From Pseudomonas mosselii (GTDB lineage Bacteria; Pseudomonadota; Gammaproteobacteria; Pseudomonadales; Pseudomonadaceae), in contig NZ_CP081966.1 of NCBI RefSeq assembly GCF_019823065.1, positions 4,743,501 to 4,807,500 of the forward strand: a stretch of 64,000 nucleotides of DNA. Reading direction: 5' to 3'. Positions 51,940 to 61,250 of the stretch are shown here, in pieces. Each line of letters starts with the position of its first letter. Within the stretch, counting starts at the first letter, position 1. Made by a program: the position numbers and the translations under genes. The notes beneath the pieces were generated by a model that saw nothing but the letters and a program-made list of their open reading frames with translations, did not search any database and had not been told where the DNA came from.

Positions 51940-53823
51940 ATGCAACTCCTCTCCTGGTTGAGCCGCAAACCGGCTAAACCAACACCAGAAGCCTCACCAC
52001 AGGGCTTCCATCTGCCGGCGAAGGCTACTGCTCTCCTGCAGAGCCCACTCCGTCAGCAGCTCCTGGAGAACATCTGGCGCCGGGCTTCGCTCTCACGAGC
52101 TCAGTTCAATACCCTCTACCTTAAACCGCTCGAGCGCTACGCTGAGCTGGTGCAGCTGCTCCCTGCCTCTGAAAACCATCACCATGCCCACCTTGGCGGA
52201 CTCCTGGACCACGGCCTGGAGATCGTGGCCTATGCCCTAAAGATCCGGCAGACGCACCTTCTGCCAATAGGCGCTCCACCGGAGTCCCAATCCGCTCAAG
52301 CAGAAGCCTGGACTGCAGCGGCCGCCTACGGCGCGTTGCTACACGACTTGGGGAAGATCGCTGTTGACCTCCGCGTCGAGCTCGAAGATGGCCGCGCATG
52401 GCACCCATGGCACGGCCCGATCAACCGCCCCTACCGGTTCAAGTATGTGAAAGGTAGGGAGTACCAACTGCACGGGGCTGCTTCAGCTCTTGTGTACATG
52501 CAAGTCCTGGACACCGGAATCCTGGACTGGCTCAGCGGTTTCCCTGAATTATGGAAGCAACTGATCTACCTTCTCGCCGGCCAGTACGAGCACGCCGGCA
52601 TCCTCGGCGAAATGGTGATCCAGGCGGATAAAGCTTCCGTTGCCCAGCAACTGGGAGGCAATCCTGAACGCGCGCTTGCGGCCCCAAAGCAATCGCTGCA
52701 GCGACAACTGGCCGACGGTCTGCGATTCCTGGTGCGAGAAAAACTCAAGCTCAATCAGCCAGATGGACCGGCAGATGGTTGGCTGACGCAAGATGCGCTT
52801 TGGCTGGTGAGTAAGCCAGCAGCAGACCAGCTCCGGGCATACTTGCTGACCCAGGGTATTGAGGGAGTGCCAACCTCCAATGCTCCGTTCTTCAACATGC
52901 TGCAGGACCAGGCAATCATCCAGACCAATGCCCAGGATAAGGCGATCTGGAAAGCCACCATCGATAACGGCCGCGGTTGGAAGAACAGCTTCACCTTCTT
53001 AAAGGTCTCGCCGGTACTCGTCTGGCCGAATCCGGACGAACGCCCCCCTCTATACGGTGGCAGCCTCACCCTGGACCAGGAACCGGAGACAGTCGCGCAG
53101 GCGGGCACCAGTGCGGAAACCGTCTGTGCGGTACCGGATGAGCCAGTCGCCCCCTCGGGCGATGCAACTCAACCGCCGGCACGACCTCGAGCCCTAGTCC
53201 AGCCAACTCCAACCGAAGGGATCCGATCGTCTGAGCGCGAAGAATTACTGTCACTGTATAGTAATATCACTGCGCCATCAGAAGAGCTAAGTGCTAGCCC
53301 AGGCTCAGCAGCCGCCTCCCCTCCTCAGCAAGGACTCGAAGAGGTAGAGCCGGCTGACGATTCTCTAGCAGCCACAGCAAGGAATGCTGCAATAAAAGAT
53401 GTCACCACCATGCCTACGAGTAGTTCGCTGGGAGGAGCTTTCATCGCCTGGCTCAAAGCCGGGGTCGCCTCCCACAAATTGATCATCAACGATACCAAGG
53501 CCCTGATTCACACCGTCGACGACACAGCAATGCTCGTTACCCCTGGGATCTTCAAGCGATATGTGCTTGAGCACCCGGAGCTTGAGAGGATCGTCGGTAA
53601 ACCGGGGACAGCGGCCTGGCAGCATGTACAACGCGCATTTGAGAAAGAGAAGAGCCACCAGAAAACCAGCAAGCAGCTGAACATCTGGACCTACGATGTA
53701 GTAGGCCCACGGAAGACCACGCAGCTGAGGGGCTACTTGCTTCTTGATCCGAAGCTGATCTTTGCTGAGCAGCCCCTGAACAACCCAAGCTTGCGACGAG
53801 TGACGGAAGGGGCCGCTGAATGA
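51940..53823 (+). CDS. traI: MobH-family relaxase TraI
   Basis: A 627-residue relaxase that nicks the ICE origin of transfer. The N-terminal TraI_2 domain (about 20-330) has HD-hydrolase-type motifs HHHAHLGGLLDHGLE (about 79-93) and LLHDLGKIAVD (about 132-142), which define MobH. A variable, Pro/Ser-rich linker (about 375-490) leads to the C-terminal TraI_2_C domain (about 500-627). GGAG six bases before the ATG at 51940 sets the start; an ATG at 51928 is in frame. The integrase gene overlaps its end by four bases, a feature of the pKLC102/ICEclc group. Confidence 0.92.
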   Translation: MQLLSWLSRKPAKPTPEASPQGFHLPAKATALLQSPLRQQLLENIWRRASLSRAQFNTLYLKPLERYAELVQLLPASENHHHAHLGGLLDHGLEIVAYALKIRQTHLLPIGAPPESQSAQAEAWTAAAAYGALLHDLGKIAVDLRVELEDGRAWHPWHGPINRPYRFKYVKGREYQLHGAASALVYMQVLDTGILDWLSGFPELWKQLIYLLAGQYEHAGILGEMVIQADKASVAQQLGGNPERALAAPKQSLQRQLADGLRFLVREKLKLNQPDGPADGWLTQDALWLVSKPAADQLRAYLLTQGIEGVPTSNAPFFNMLQDQAIIQTNAQDKAIWKATIDNGRGWKNSFTFLKVSPVLVWPNPDERPPLYGGSLTLDQEPETVAQAGTSAETVCAVPDEPVAPSGDATQPPARPRALVQPTPTEGIRSSEREELLSLYSNITAPSEELSASPGSAAASPPQQGLEEVEPADDSLAATARNAAIKDVTTMPTSSSLGGAFIAWLKAGVASHKLIINDTKALIHTVDDTAMLVTPGIFKRYVLEHPELERIVGKPGTAAWQHVQRAFEKEKSHQKTSKQLNIWTYDVVGPRKTTQLRGYLLLDPKLIFAEQPLNNPSLRRVTEGAAE

Positions 53824-55073
53824 CGCCCCAGAAATTGCTCCGGGAATACCTCGTCGATCACGACCTCCGGCCTGCCAGCGCGAAAATCTACGGCGCGGCA
53901 ATGAAGAAGCTGGAAAAGAACTTCGGTAACGCTGTTGATGTGGAGACCATCGATCGACGGGACGTCCTTGCCTTAAGGAACAAGCTGATTGAAGGAGGTC
54001 TGTCGAAGCGCAGCTGGAACACTTACTCCAATCACCTCCGAACAATATGGGGGTACGGCATCGAGTACGGGATTCTTCCCAACACCGATGTGAACCCATT
54101 CAAGAAGACGACGGTAATTGCACCGAAGCGACAGAGCAAAATCATTGCCGGCGAAGCGATCGTCCGTGCAAGGCGGTGGCTCAGAAGTCTTGCTGACCAG
54201 GAGGAGTCGACTGGGGACCGGGCCAGAATCACACCAGCGTGGTTCTGGCTGGCAACTTTCGAGATGTTCTACTACACCGGCATACGGCTGAATGCACTGC
54301 TATGCATCCGGCTCAAGGATGTGGACTGGGATCGACGGCTGGTTCTCGTCCGCGGCGAAACCGAAAAAACACACCGCGAGTTTCGCATTCCCATCATGGA
54401 TGGGCTAGCGCCGCACATTCAGCGCCTCGTCGATGAAGCTCGTCGAGCGGGCTTTGCCGCCGATGACCAGCTGTTCAACGTCAATCGTTTCTCCCGCCAT
54501 TACAAGCGGCATGAAATGAACTCGGACCAGGTCGAGGCGATGTACAAGAAGCTGATCATCAGGCTCGGGGTGCGGATGACTCCGCACCGGTTCAGGCACA
54601 CGCTTGCAACCGATCTGATGAAGCAGCCGGAAAGAAACATCCACCTGACCAAGAACCTGCTGAACCATTCGAACATCGCAACCACTATGAGCTACATCGA
54701 AGCCGACTATGACCACATGCGAGACGTACTGCACGAGCGCAGCATGCAGCAGGGGGCATTGAGGCTTGTACGTCGGGTGGATGAATGTAGTGCACCAAAT
54801 TCGCGTCCAGGTGAAAGCGGTACCCGCACAGAGCCTGGTCGACGAATAACGATCGAACAAGATGATCAAGGAGGTGGCTGCTCGGCACCAGAACGTCTGC
54901 TGATTGAGTTCAGGCAGAGCTGTGCCAGTGCTTTGCTACCGCCCGAAGATCTCTTTCAACCAAGCCTTCTGTTCAGCCTGATGGCATCGACAACAGGGTC
55001 TACACCTTTTGCTCGATCTCATTCTGCTGTCGCAGGCACTGTGTACAACGCCCGTGCCTCCCCGAAGTTCTGA
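53820..55073 (+). CDS. int: ICE tyrosine integrase
   Basis: A 417-residue phage-type integrase. The N-terminal SAM-like domain covers about 1-90. Catalytic residues: Arg in YYTGIRLNALLCI (about 153), His-x-x-Arg in HRFRHTLATDL (about 257-260) and LNHSNIATTMSYIE (about 281-293) with His and the nucleophilic Tyr. The C-terminal 110 residues beyond the catalytic domain are low-complexity and unlike the usual end, so the extension may be non-essential or the result of drift. The start overlaps the traI stop. It faces tRNA-Lys, its probable attachment site, 339 bases downstream. Confidence 0.9.
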   Translation: MTPQKLLREYLVDHDLRPASAKIYGAAMKKLEKNFGNAVDVETIDRRDVLALRNKLIEGGLSKRSWNTYSNHLRTIWGYGIEYGILPNTDVNPFKKTTVIAPKRQSKIIAGEAIVRARRWLRSLADQEESTGDRARITPAWFWLATFEMFYYTGIRLNALLCIRLKDVDWDRRLVLVRGETEKTHREFRIPIMDGLAPHIQRLVDEARRAGFAADDQLFNVNRFSRHYKRHEMNSDQVEAMYKKLIIRLGVRMTPHRFRHTLATDLMKQPERNIHLTKNLLNHSNIATTMSYIEADYDHMRDVLHERSMQQGALRLVRRVDECSAPNSRPGESGTRTEPGRRITIEQDDQGGGCSAPERLLIEFRQSCASALLPPEDLFQPSLLFSLMASTTGSTPFARSHSAVAGTVYNARASPKF

Positions 55074-55411
55074 ACCGACGAATGGCAATGAGCCACTACA
55101 TGGTTAGCTGAAGCAGGGCAGATAGCACATAACTGTTCCAGGTCACTGGCGCTAGGAAACTGGCGCCATGCCTTTGGCTGCGCGTGTTTTGGAGACGTCG
55201 CGAAGCGAGGTTTCGCGGAGGTGAGCAGCCCGCAAATCCCCTAAGTCATTGAGTTTTTTGGCCCAGGAACGAAAAAGCCCGCCATAAGTGGCGGGCTATT
55301 CCATATTGACATCACGCCGAAGCGAGCCTAAGGTTCGCTCCAGACGGCTGCAAGACTAGACATGGCTGTGGCAAGCCCCCCTCTCTAGCACTCACGAACC
55401 GCTGTGAATAA
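55074..55411. other. Region between the integrase and tRNA-Lys
   Basis: No gene was found. It contains small hairpins (CGCGAA/TTCGCG near 55199-55217 and AGCGAGCC/GGTTCGCT at 55321-55339) and the terminator listed separately. The ICE/chromosome junction is in this stretch or at the tRNA 3' end; I cannot place it by eye. Confidence 0.5.
55271..55297 (-). terminator. Rho-independent terminator of the leftward tRNA-Lys transcript
   Basis: AGCCCGCCA (55276-55284) pairs over nine bases with TGGCGGGCT (55289-55297) around TAAG. On the minus strand the stem is followed by a T-run, so it stops transcription coming from tRNA-Lys. Confidence 0.8.
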
Positions 55412-55487
55412 TGGTGGGTCGTGTAGGATTCGAACCTACGACCAATTGGTTAAAAGCCAACTGCTCTACCAACTGAGCTAACGACCC
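55412..55487 (-). tRNA. tRNA-Lys (anticodon UUU)
   Basis: A 76-base tRNA read on the minus strand: the acceptor stem starts GGGTCGT, the D-arm is AGCTCAGTTGGTAGAGC, the anticodon loop CTTTTAA gives UUU, the T-arm is GTAGGTTCGAATCCTAC, and it ends with encoded CCA. Its 3' end faces the ICE integrase. This gene beside queC is a known integration site for ICEs in Pseudomonas. Confidence 0.97.
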
Positions 55488-55548
55488 GTTGGATGGCGCG
55501 TATATTACTGATTTCTCAGAGGAAATCAACACCCCATCGCAACTTTTT

Positions 55549-56223
55549 TCAAAAATACCGGGTGGGATCCTCTACACCGGCCGCCTTGAAGCCGTCGGCC
55601 CGCAGGCGGCAGCTGTCGCACTTGCCACAGGCACGCCCGTCGTCGTCGGCCTGGTAGCAGGAAACGGTGAGGCTGTAGTCAACGCCACGGGCAATGCCCG
55701 CCTGGACGATCTGCGCCTTGCTCAGGTTCTGCAACGGTGCCTGGATGCAAAAGCCCTGCCCTTGCACGCCGGCCTTGGTGGCCAGGTTGGCCATGCGCTC
55801 GAAGGCTTCGACAAATTCCGGGCGGCAGTCCGGATAACCGGAATAGTCCACGGCGTTGACACCAATGAAGATGTCACGGGCTTCGAGCACCTCCGCCCAG
55901 CCCAGGGCCAGGGAAAGGAACACGGTGTTGCGAGCCGGCACGTAGGTGACCGGAATTCCCTCGCTTGGGGCCTCGGGCACATCGATGCTGCTGTCGGTCA
56001 GGGCCGAGCCACCGATGCCGTCGAGGTTCAGGCCGATCACCTTGTGTTCGACCACGCCCAGGTCACGGGCCACCCGTGCCGCGGCGTTGAGCTCGGCGCG
56101 ATGGCGCTGGCCGTAGTCGAAGCTCATGGTGTAGCACTGGTAGCCGTCGGCCTTGGCCATGGCCACCACGGTGGCCGAGTCCAGGCCACCGGACAGCAGG
56201 ATTACCGCGCGTTTGTCAGTCAT
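55549..56223 (-). CDS. queC: 7-cyano-7-deazaguanine synthase QueC
   Basis: A 224-residue enzyme that converts 7-carboxy-7-deazaguanine to preQ0 with ATP and ammonia in queuosine synthesis. The PP-loop ATP site is [12 protein letters not shown] (about 9-20). The C-terminal zinc site is [17 protein letters not shown] (about 191-207). Normal length. A strong GAGGAG precedes the ATG. It lies directly after queE, ten bases apart, in one operon. Confidence 0.97.
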   Translation of the reverse strand: MTDKRAVILLSGGLDSATVVAMAKADGYQCYTMSFDYGQRHRAELNAAARVARDLGVVEHKVIGLNLDGIGGSALTDSSIDVPEAPSEGIPVTYVPARNTVFLSLALGWAEVLEARDIFIGVNAVDYSGYPDCRPEFVEAFERMANLATKAGVQGQGFCIQAPLQNLSKAQIVQAGIARGVDYSLTVSCYQADDDGRACGKCDSCRLRADGFKAAGVEDPTRYF

Positions 56224-56233
56224 GTTTTTCTCC

Positions 56234-56881
56234 TCAACGTCCGGGTTCGTCGTTCCACAGCAACTTATGCAACTGCAGCTGGAAACGCACGGGCAGGTTG
56301 TCGGCGACGATCCAGTCGGCCAGGTCGGTAGCGCTCACCTGATGGTGGCTGGGCGAGAACAGCACCTCCCCGGCACGCTCGGCCAGGTTGTACTGAATCA
56401 GCTTGGAAACCGCCCAATCGTAGTCCTCGCGGGAACAGATGACGAACTTGACCTGGTCGTTGCCGGTCAGCAGCTCGATGTTCTCGTAGCGGTTGCGATG
56501 GGACTCTTCCGAGCCTGGGGTCTTGAGGTCAACCACACGGCTGACCCGGGTGTCGACGCCACTGATGTCGAGGGCGCCGCTGGTTTCCAACGACACGTCA
56601 TAACCGGCATCGCACAGGCGCTGCAGCAACGGCAACGCGTTGGGCTGGGCCAGCGGCTCGCCGCCGGTCACGCAGACGTAGCGCGGCCTGAAGCCGGCGA
56701 CCTGCTCGAGGATCGAATCGAGGGTGCGAATAGTGCCGCCACTGAAGGCGTAGGCACTGTCACAGTACTGGCAGCGCAGGGGGCAACCGGTCAGGCGCAC
56801 GAAAACCGTGGGCAGCCCGGCCGTTCGCGTTTCACCCTGCAACGAGTAAAACACTTCGGTGATGCGTAATGTGTCTTGCAT
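56234..56881 (-). CDS. queE: 7-carboxy-7-deazaguanine synthase QueE
   Basis: A 215-residue radical SAM enzyme that makes 7-carboxy-7-deazaguanine from 6-carboxytetrahydropterin. The radical SAM cluster motif is CPLRCQYC (about 30-37) and a VTGGEPLAQ motif follows (about 74-82). I start at [10 protein letters not shown] (56881); an upstream GTG three codons before is possible. It stands before queC in the queuosine operon. The cpoB terminator separates it from the tol-pal genes. Confidence 0.95.
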   Translation of the reverse strand: MQDTLRITEVFYSLQGETRTAGLPTVFVRLTGCPLRCQYCDSAYAFSGGTIRTLDSILEQVAGFRPRYVCVTGGEPLAQPNALPLLQRLCDAGYDVSLETSGALDISGVDTRVSRVVDLKTPGSEESHRNRYENIELLTGNDQVKFVICSREDYDWAVSKLIQYNLAERAGEVLFSPSHHQVSATDLADWIVADNLPVRFQLQLHKLLWNDEPGR

Positions 56882-56996
56882 GTTCGCCACGGGCGTGACA
56901 GCTGAACAGGCTGTCCGCCTCCGTCAGGCACTGTCGCGGACTCGACATGGCGTTATCCGCGGCAGCGTGTTTACGAAAAAAGGGCCGTGATTCTAA

Positions 56997-57023
56997 CGAA
57001 AAAACCCGCGGCAGGCGCGGGTT
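56997..57023 (-). terminator. Rho-independent terminator after cpoB
   Basis: AACCCGCG (57003-57010) pairs with CGCGGGTT (57016-57023) around GCAGG. On the minus strand it is followed by TTTTTTCG, so it ends the tol-pal-cpoB transcript. Confidence 0.88.
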
Positions 57024-57041
57024 TCTTCATCAACGGATCGC

Positions 57042-57851
57042 TCAGAGCTTCTGCAGGTCGCGCTGGGCCAGTTGTGCGGCGGAAGTGCCGGGGTACTGGG
57101 TGATGACCTGCTGCAGGATGCCCTTGACCTTGTCGGTGTGGCCCATGCGGCGCTCGACATCGGCCAACTTGTACAGCGAGTCCGGCACCTTGCTGTGTTT
57201 CGGGTACTTCTGGCCGACTTCGGCGAAGGCCTGGCTGGCGCCTTGCAGGTCGCCCTTGGCCAGGTTGACCTCGCCAAGCCAGTACTGGGCATTGCCGGCG
57301 TACTGGCTGTTGGGGTACTTGCGCAAGAAGGCGTTGAAGGCCTGGCTGGCCTTGTCGAAGTCCTTCTGCTTGATCAGGTCGAAAGCGGCGTCGTAATACA
57401 GCTTCTCTTTCGCCGGATCACCCGGCTCGCTGCTGGCGGCCGGTGGCTGCGCGGCGCTGGCGCCGGCGGCGGCACCCGTGGCTGCGTTGTTCGCGCCACC
57501 GGTGGAGGAATTGTCTGGAGTCGCGGCAGGCGCGGCACCGCTGCTGATGCGGCGGTCGAGATCCTGGTAGCGCTCGAGGTTTTCCTGCTTCATGCGCGAC
57601 ACATCGTTCTGCAACTCTTCGATGATGCCTTGCTGGCGGGAAATCTGGTCCTGCATCTGCTGCAGCTGCATGAACAGCTGGCCATTTGCAGAAGCAGGGG
57701 CCGAAGCCCCTGCTCCGGCATAGGCGCCGCTCGTGCCATAACCCGCAGGTGGATAGCCACCCGCGTTGTCATCTACTACGGGAACCGCAGCCCACGCCGA
57801 AAGGGGCAGGCTGAGTGCGAGGACGGTTACAGCACGACGGCACATACGCAT
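57042..57851 (-). CDS. cpoB: Cell division coordinator CpoB (YbgF)
   Basis: A 269-residue periplasmic protein that coordinates peptidoglycan synthesis with outer-membrane constriction together with the Tol system. A signal peptide (about 1-22, ending WAA) is followed by a trimerising coiled coil (about 50-95, LFMQLQQMQDQISRQQGII), an Ala-rich linker and C-terminal tetratricopeptide repeats (about 150-269, such as YYDAAFDLIKQKDFDKA and FLRKYPNSQYAGNAQYWLGE). It is the last gene of the tol-pal operon. Confidence 0.95.
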   Translation of the reverse strand: MRMCRRAVTVLALSLPLSAWAAVPVVDDNAGGYPPAGYGTSGAYAGAGASAPASANGQLFMQLQQMQDQISRQQGIIEELQNDVSRMKQENLERYQDLDRRISSGAAPAATPDNSSTGGANNAATGAAAGASAAQPPAASSEPGDPAKEKLYYDAAFDLIKQKDFDKASQAFNAFLRKYPNSQYAGNAQYWLGEVNLAKGDLQGASQAFAEVGQKYPKHSKVPDSLYKLADVERRMGHTDKVKGILQQVITQYPGTSAAQLAQRDLQKL

Positions 57852-57857
57852 AAGAAC

Positions 57858-58355
57858 TTACTTACGCAGTTCTACGCGACGGTTCTGAGCCCAGGACTGC
57901 TCGTCGTTGCCGGTGGCAACTGGACGCTCTTCGCCGTAGGAAACCAGTTCCAGTTGAGCAGGGGAAACGCCCTGCAGAACCAGGTAGCGCTGAACGGCCT
58001 TGGCACGACGCTCACCCAGAGCCATGTTGTACTCGCGGGTGCCGCGCTCGTCGGTGTTGCCTTCCAGAACAACGCGGTTGCCGTTGGCTTTCAGGTCCTT
58101 GGCGTGAACGTCCAGGGAGCGCATGGCTTCTGGCTTCAGATCCGAGCTGTCGTATTCGAAGTAGAAGGTGGTGATTGCGCGCAGGGCGGCTTCTTCGCTC
58201 AGGGAGCCGTCGACAGCGCCAGTGTTGGCACCGTAGCCAGCGTTCGGGTCAACAGCGCCTTCACCAGCGTTGTCACCGCCCTTCGAGGAGCAACCTACAG
58301 CTACGGCCATGGCCAGAGCCAGCGCAGCGAATTTACCAAACTTCAGCATTTCCAT
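57858..58355 (-). CDS. pal: Peptidoglycan-associated lipoprotein Pal (OprL)
   Basis: A 165-residue outer-membrane lipoprotein. The lipobox is AVAVGC (Cys near residue 23), followed by a flexible linker and an OmpA-like domain with [40 protein letters not shown] and a final NRRVEL. It binds peptidoglycan and TolB. AGGAG eight bases before the ATG at 58355 decides the start. Seven bases separate it from cpoB. Confidence 0.97.
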   Translation of the reverse strand: MEMLKFGKFAALALAMAVAVGCSSKGGDNAGEGAVDPNAGYGANTGAVDGSLSEEAALRAITTFYFEYDSSDLKPEAMRSLDVHAKDLKANGNRVVLEGNTDERGTREYNMALGERRAKAVQRYLVLQGVSPAQLELVSYGEERPVATGNDEQSWAQNRRVELRK

Positions 58356-58409
58356 CGTGAAACTCCTAATGAAACCCCAGTGTGTTAAGCAAAAAATGTT
58401 ACGCCGCAA

Positions 58410-59711
58410 TCAGTTCAGGTAAGGGGACCAGGACGGTTCTCTGACTTCGCCTTGAGCGGTAGGAAGTGGGAGCCTCACACGGCCGTTAAGCGACACGAGC
58501 ATCAAGACTCCCCGGCCCTGCTGGCGGGTGGCGTAGATTAGCATGGTGCCGTTTGGCGCAACAGTGGGAGACTCATCAAGACTGGTCTCGGAGAGAATCT
58601 TTACACTTCCGCGTTGCAGGTCCTGAGCGGCCACCTTGAAGTTGGTGAAGCCCTGCTGGCGATGGATCATCACCAGGGTCTTCTCGTCCGCCGACAGTTT
58701 CGGGTTGGCGTTGTAGTTGCCAACGAAGGTCACGCGCTCGGCACCACCGCCACCAATCGACTGTTTATAGATCTGCGGCTTGCCGCCACGGTCGGAGGTG
58801 AAGTACAGGGTGTTGCCATCCTTGCCCCAGAACGGCTCGGTATTGATGCCCGGGCCTGCGGTCACGCGAGTGATCTGGCGCGAGGCCACGTTCATCACGT
58901 AGATGTCCGGGTTGCCATCCTTCGACAGCACGAACGCCAGGCGGGTACCGTCAGGCGACCAGGCTGGAGCGCCGTTCAGGCCTTCGAAGTTGGTAATCTG
59001 CTCGCGGCGGCCGGTGTCGATGTGCTGGATGAAGATGCGCGGGCGCTTCTGCTCGAACGAGACATAGGCGATACGCTTGCCATCCGGCGCGAAACGCGGC
59101 GACAGGATCGGCTCACGCGACTGCAACAGGGTCACTGCACGGGCACCGTCGTAGTCCGAACGCTGCAGGGTGTAACGGGTGTTGTTGGTCGAGAAACGCT
59201 CGGCGGTCACGTACAGCATGCGGGTGGAGAACGCCCCCTTGATCCCGGTGAGCTTTTCGAACGACTGATCGGCGATGTAGTGAGCCATGTCGCGCAGCTG
59301 GTCGACGCCGCCAGCAACGCTGCCGGTCAGCACTTGCTGCTCGGTGGCGACGTTGAACAGCGCGTAGCTCACCTGCAGGCGACCACCTGCCGGCACGATG
59401 TTGCCGACCATGACGTACTGGGCGCCCAGGGCTTTCCAGTCACGGAAGATCACTTCGCTGGCCTGGGTAGGCAGGCTGATCATGTTCTGCCGCGGAATCG
59501 GCCCGTAGTAACCGGAGTTGCGCAGGTCGTTGCTGATGATGTCAGCCATGTCCTCGGGCAGCACGCTGCCGCCCTGCACGCCGAACGGCACTACCGCAAT
59601 GGGAGTTGCCCGGTCGCTACCACTGGTGACCAGGATGTTCTTTTCTTCTGCCATGGCCATGCCTGCCACGCAGCAGAGCAAGACCAGGAGTCCTCTCAGA
59701 CGTTTAATCAC
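58410..59711 (-). CDS. tolB: Tol-Pal system protein TolB
   Basis: A 433-residue periplasmic protein. A signal peptide (about 1-21) and an N-terminal alpha/beta domain are followed by a six-bladed beta-propeller (about 190-430) with repeats such as [42 protein letters not shown] and [19 protein letters not shown]. It links Pal and TolA. The start overlaps the tolA stop by four bases. Confidence 0.97.
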   Translation of the reverse strand: MIKRLRGLLVLLCCVAGMAMAEEKNILVTSGSDRATPIAVVPFGVQGGSVLPEDMADIISNDLRNSGYYGPIPRQNMISLPTQASEVIFRDWKALGAQYVMVGNIVPAGGRLQVSYALFNVATEQQVLTGSVAGGVDQLRDMAHYIADQSFEKLTGIKGAFSTRMLYVTAERFSTNNTRYTLQRSDYDGARAVTLLQSREPILSPRFAPDGKRIAYVSFEQKRPRIFIQHIDTGRREQITNFEGLNGAPAWSPDGTRLAFVLSKDGNPDIYVMNVASRQITRVTAGPGINTEPFWGKDGNTLYFTSDRGGKPQIYKQSIGGGGAERVTFVGNYNANPKLSADEKTLVMIHRQQGFTNFKVAAQDLQRGSVKILSETSLDESPTVAPNGTMLIYATRQQGRGVLMLVSLNGRVRLPLPTAQGEVREPSWSPYLN

Positions 59712-60784
59712 AACGCTAGATCCTCAGGTGTAAATGTCATCTTGAATGAACGATACGGATTGAAATCGCTCGGCTTCAAGCCCTGCATCTCGGTCAACCG
59801 ACCAATGTTCTTCACCGCGGCCACGGCCGAGCTGTCGAACGGGCCGTCGCCGCTGGACTTGGCCACACTCACGTTGGTGATGGTGCCGTCCGGCAGCATG
59901 TTGATCTGCAGAACTACCGTCATGCCCTTGCGCGCAGATGGCGGACGCGCCCAACCTTCGGCCGCGCGCATGCGAATCAGGTCGTCGAAGTCGCCGGCCA
60001 CCTGGTCACCCTGCTCGTCGGCCAGCGCCTGCTGCCGCTCGGTGGTGTCGGACAACAGCTCGGCGAGCGCCTGGGCCTTCTTGTCTTCCGCCGCCTTGCG
60101 AGCCGCTTCCTGTGCCTTTTTCTTCTGGGCGTCTGCCGCGGCCTTTTTCTTGGCCTCTTCAGCTGCCTTCTTCTTCGCCTCCTCGGCCGCCGCTTTCTTC
60201 TTGGCGTCCTCGGCTGCTTTTTTCTTCGCGTCTTCGGCGGCTTTCTTCTTCGCCTCTTCCGCGGCTTGTTTCTTGGCTTCTTCCTCGGCCTGCTTCTTGG
60301 CCTCTTCCTCAGCCTTCTTCTTGGCGATGTCGGCCTGTTGCTTTTCAGCGGCCTTCTTCGCTTCCTCGGCTTTCTTGGCCTCGGCGGCTTTCTTCTGCTC
60401 GGCGGCCTTGGCGGCCTCCTCAGCCTTCTTCGCCTCGGCGGCTTCGCGAGCCTCCTCGGCCTTTTGAGCGGCGTCGGCTTTCTTTTGTTCCGCGGCCTTC
60501 ACGGCCTCCTGCTCGACCTTCTTCTGCTCCATCTGCTCGACCTCGGTCTGGCGCGAAGCGGTCTTCTTCGCCTCCCCGGCAATCTTCTGATTGGTCTGGG
60601 TAGTCGCCTGACTCTTGGACTTGAGCTGGTAGAGCGTGGCCTGGACGATAGGTTTGGCAGGCGGCAGCTCTGGAGTCATGGCGAAGCTGACGAACAGCAT
60701 GCCGAACACCAGCACATGCAGCGCAATGGCCCAGACACTGGGCCAGAAGTAGCTTTCCGAGGCGGATGGCTCTCGCTGTTGCAT
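59708..60784 (-). CDS. tolA: Tol-Pal system protein TolA
   Basis: A 358-residue protein with an inner-membrane anchor (about 13-33), a long alpha-helical domain II of Ala/Lys/Glu repeats (about 65-240, for example [13 protein letters not shown]) and a globular C-terminal domain III (about 260-358) with a TonB-like fold that contacts TolB and Pal. The repetitive helical domain explains the low-complexity DNA at 60060-60600. It overlaps tolR by one base. Confidence 0.96.
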   Translation of the reverse strand: MQQREPSASESYFWPSVWAIALHVLVFGMLFVSFAMTPELPPAKPIVQATLYQLKSKSQATTQTNQKIAGEAKKTASRQTEVEQMEQKKVEQEAVKAAEQKKADAAQKAEEAREAAEAKKAEEAAKAAEQKKAAEAKKAEEAKKAAEKQQADIAKKKAEEEAKKQAEEEAKKQAAEEAKKKAAEDAKKKAAEDAKKKAAAEEAKKKAAEEAKKKAAADAQKKKAQEAARKAAEDKKAQALAELLSDTTERQQALADEQGDQVAGDFDDLIRMRAAEGWARPPSARKGMTVVLQINMLPDGTITNVSVAKSSGDGPFDSSAVAAVKNIGRLTEMQGLKPSDFNPYRSFKMTFTPEDLAL

Positions 60785-61236
60785 CAGGGCGCCTCGGTAA
60801 TCAGGCCAACGTTACCGACACCGGCCTTCTGCAACCCGCCCATGGCGCCCATGACCGCGCCGTAGTCGACGGCCTTGTCGCCACGGATGAAGACCTGGGT
60901 CTGCTTGCCCTGATCACGGCCGGCGGCGATGATCTTGGTCACCGCCCCAGTCATTTCCGGCAAGGTCATGGCCTTGTCCATCTGCTTGTCGGTGTCGACT
61001 TCGCTGCCAAGGTTCCAGTAGTAGGTCTTGTCGGCCTTGATCGAAATGGTCAGGACCTGGACGTTGTTGTCCTGCGGCAGGGCTTCGCTGGAAACCTTGG
61101 GCAGGTCCACCTTCACGCCCTGATTGAGCATGGGGGCGGTCACCATGAAGATGACCAGCAGCACCAGCATCACGTCGATGTAGGGCACCACGTTCATCTC
61201 GGCGACCGGCTTGCGTTTGTGGCGAACTCGGGCCAT
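60784..61236 (-). CDS. tolR: Tol-Pal system protein TolR
   Basis: A 150-residue ExbD-like protein with one membrane segment (about residues 18-37) holding the conserved Asp of MNVVPYIDVMLVLLVIFMV that carries protons with TolQ. The periplasmic domain ends with GLITEAP. It is placed between tolQ and tolA as usual. Confidence 0.97.
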   Translation of the reverse strand: MARVRHKRKPVAEMNVVPYIDVMLVLLVIFMVTAPMLNQGVKVDLPKVSSEALPQDNNVQVLTISIKADKTYYWNLGSEVDTDKQMDKAMTLPEMTGAVTKIIAAGRDQGKQTQVFIRGDKAVDYGAVMGAMGGLQKAGVGNVGLITEAP

Positions 61237-61250
61237 GGGTTTCTACCTGA

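Larger units (their letters stand above)
1..55414. mobile_element. ICE of the MPF_G/MobH (GI-type) family at tRNA-Lys; left end outside the window
   Basis: A MobH relaxase gene followed by an overlapping tyrosine integrase gene lies next to the 3' end of tRNA-Lys(UUU), and a full PFL_46xx/47xx-type conjugation gene set lies behind it. This is the architecture of integrative and conjugative elements such as pKLC102/PAPI-1 and ICEclc. The right boundary is inferred to be in or near the tRNA 3' end at 55412. The left boundary and its att copy are not in the window. The exact right boundary is uncertain, because a terminator matching the tRNA transcript lies between the integrase and the tRNA. 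Confidence 0.85.

Noticed and set aside
57072..58388. A 438-codon open frame antisense to cpoB and pal
   Set aside because: It is a GC-rich shadow frame with no family features, opposite two well-known genes.
58614..60467. A 617-codon open frame antisense to tolB and tolA
   Set aside because: It has Phe/Ser/Ala repeats that mirror the TolA helical repeats. It is a shadow of tolA and tolB, which are clearly real.
60060..60600. Low-complexity repeats as a possible tandem repeat locus
   Set aside because: They are the codons for the Lys/Ala/Glu helical domain of TolA, which is normal for this gene.
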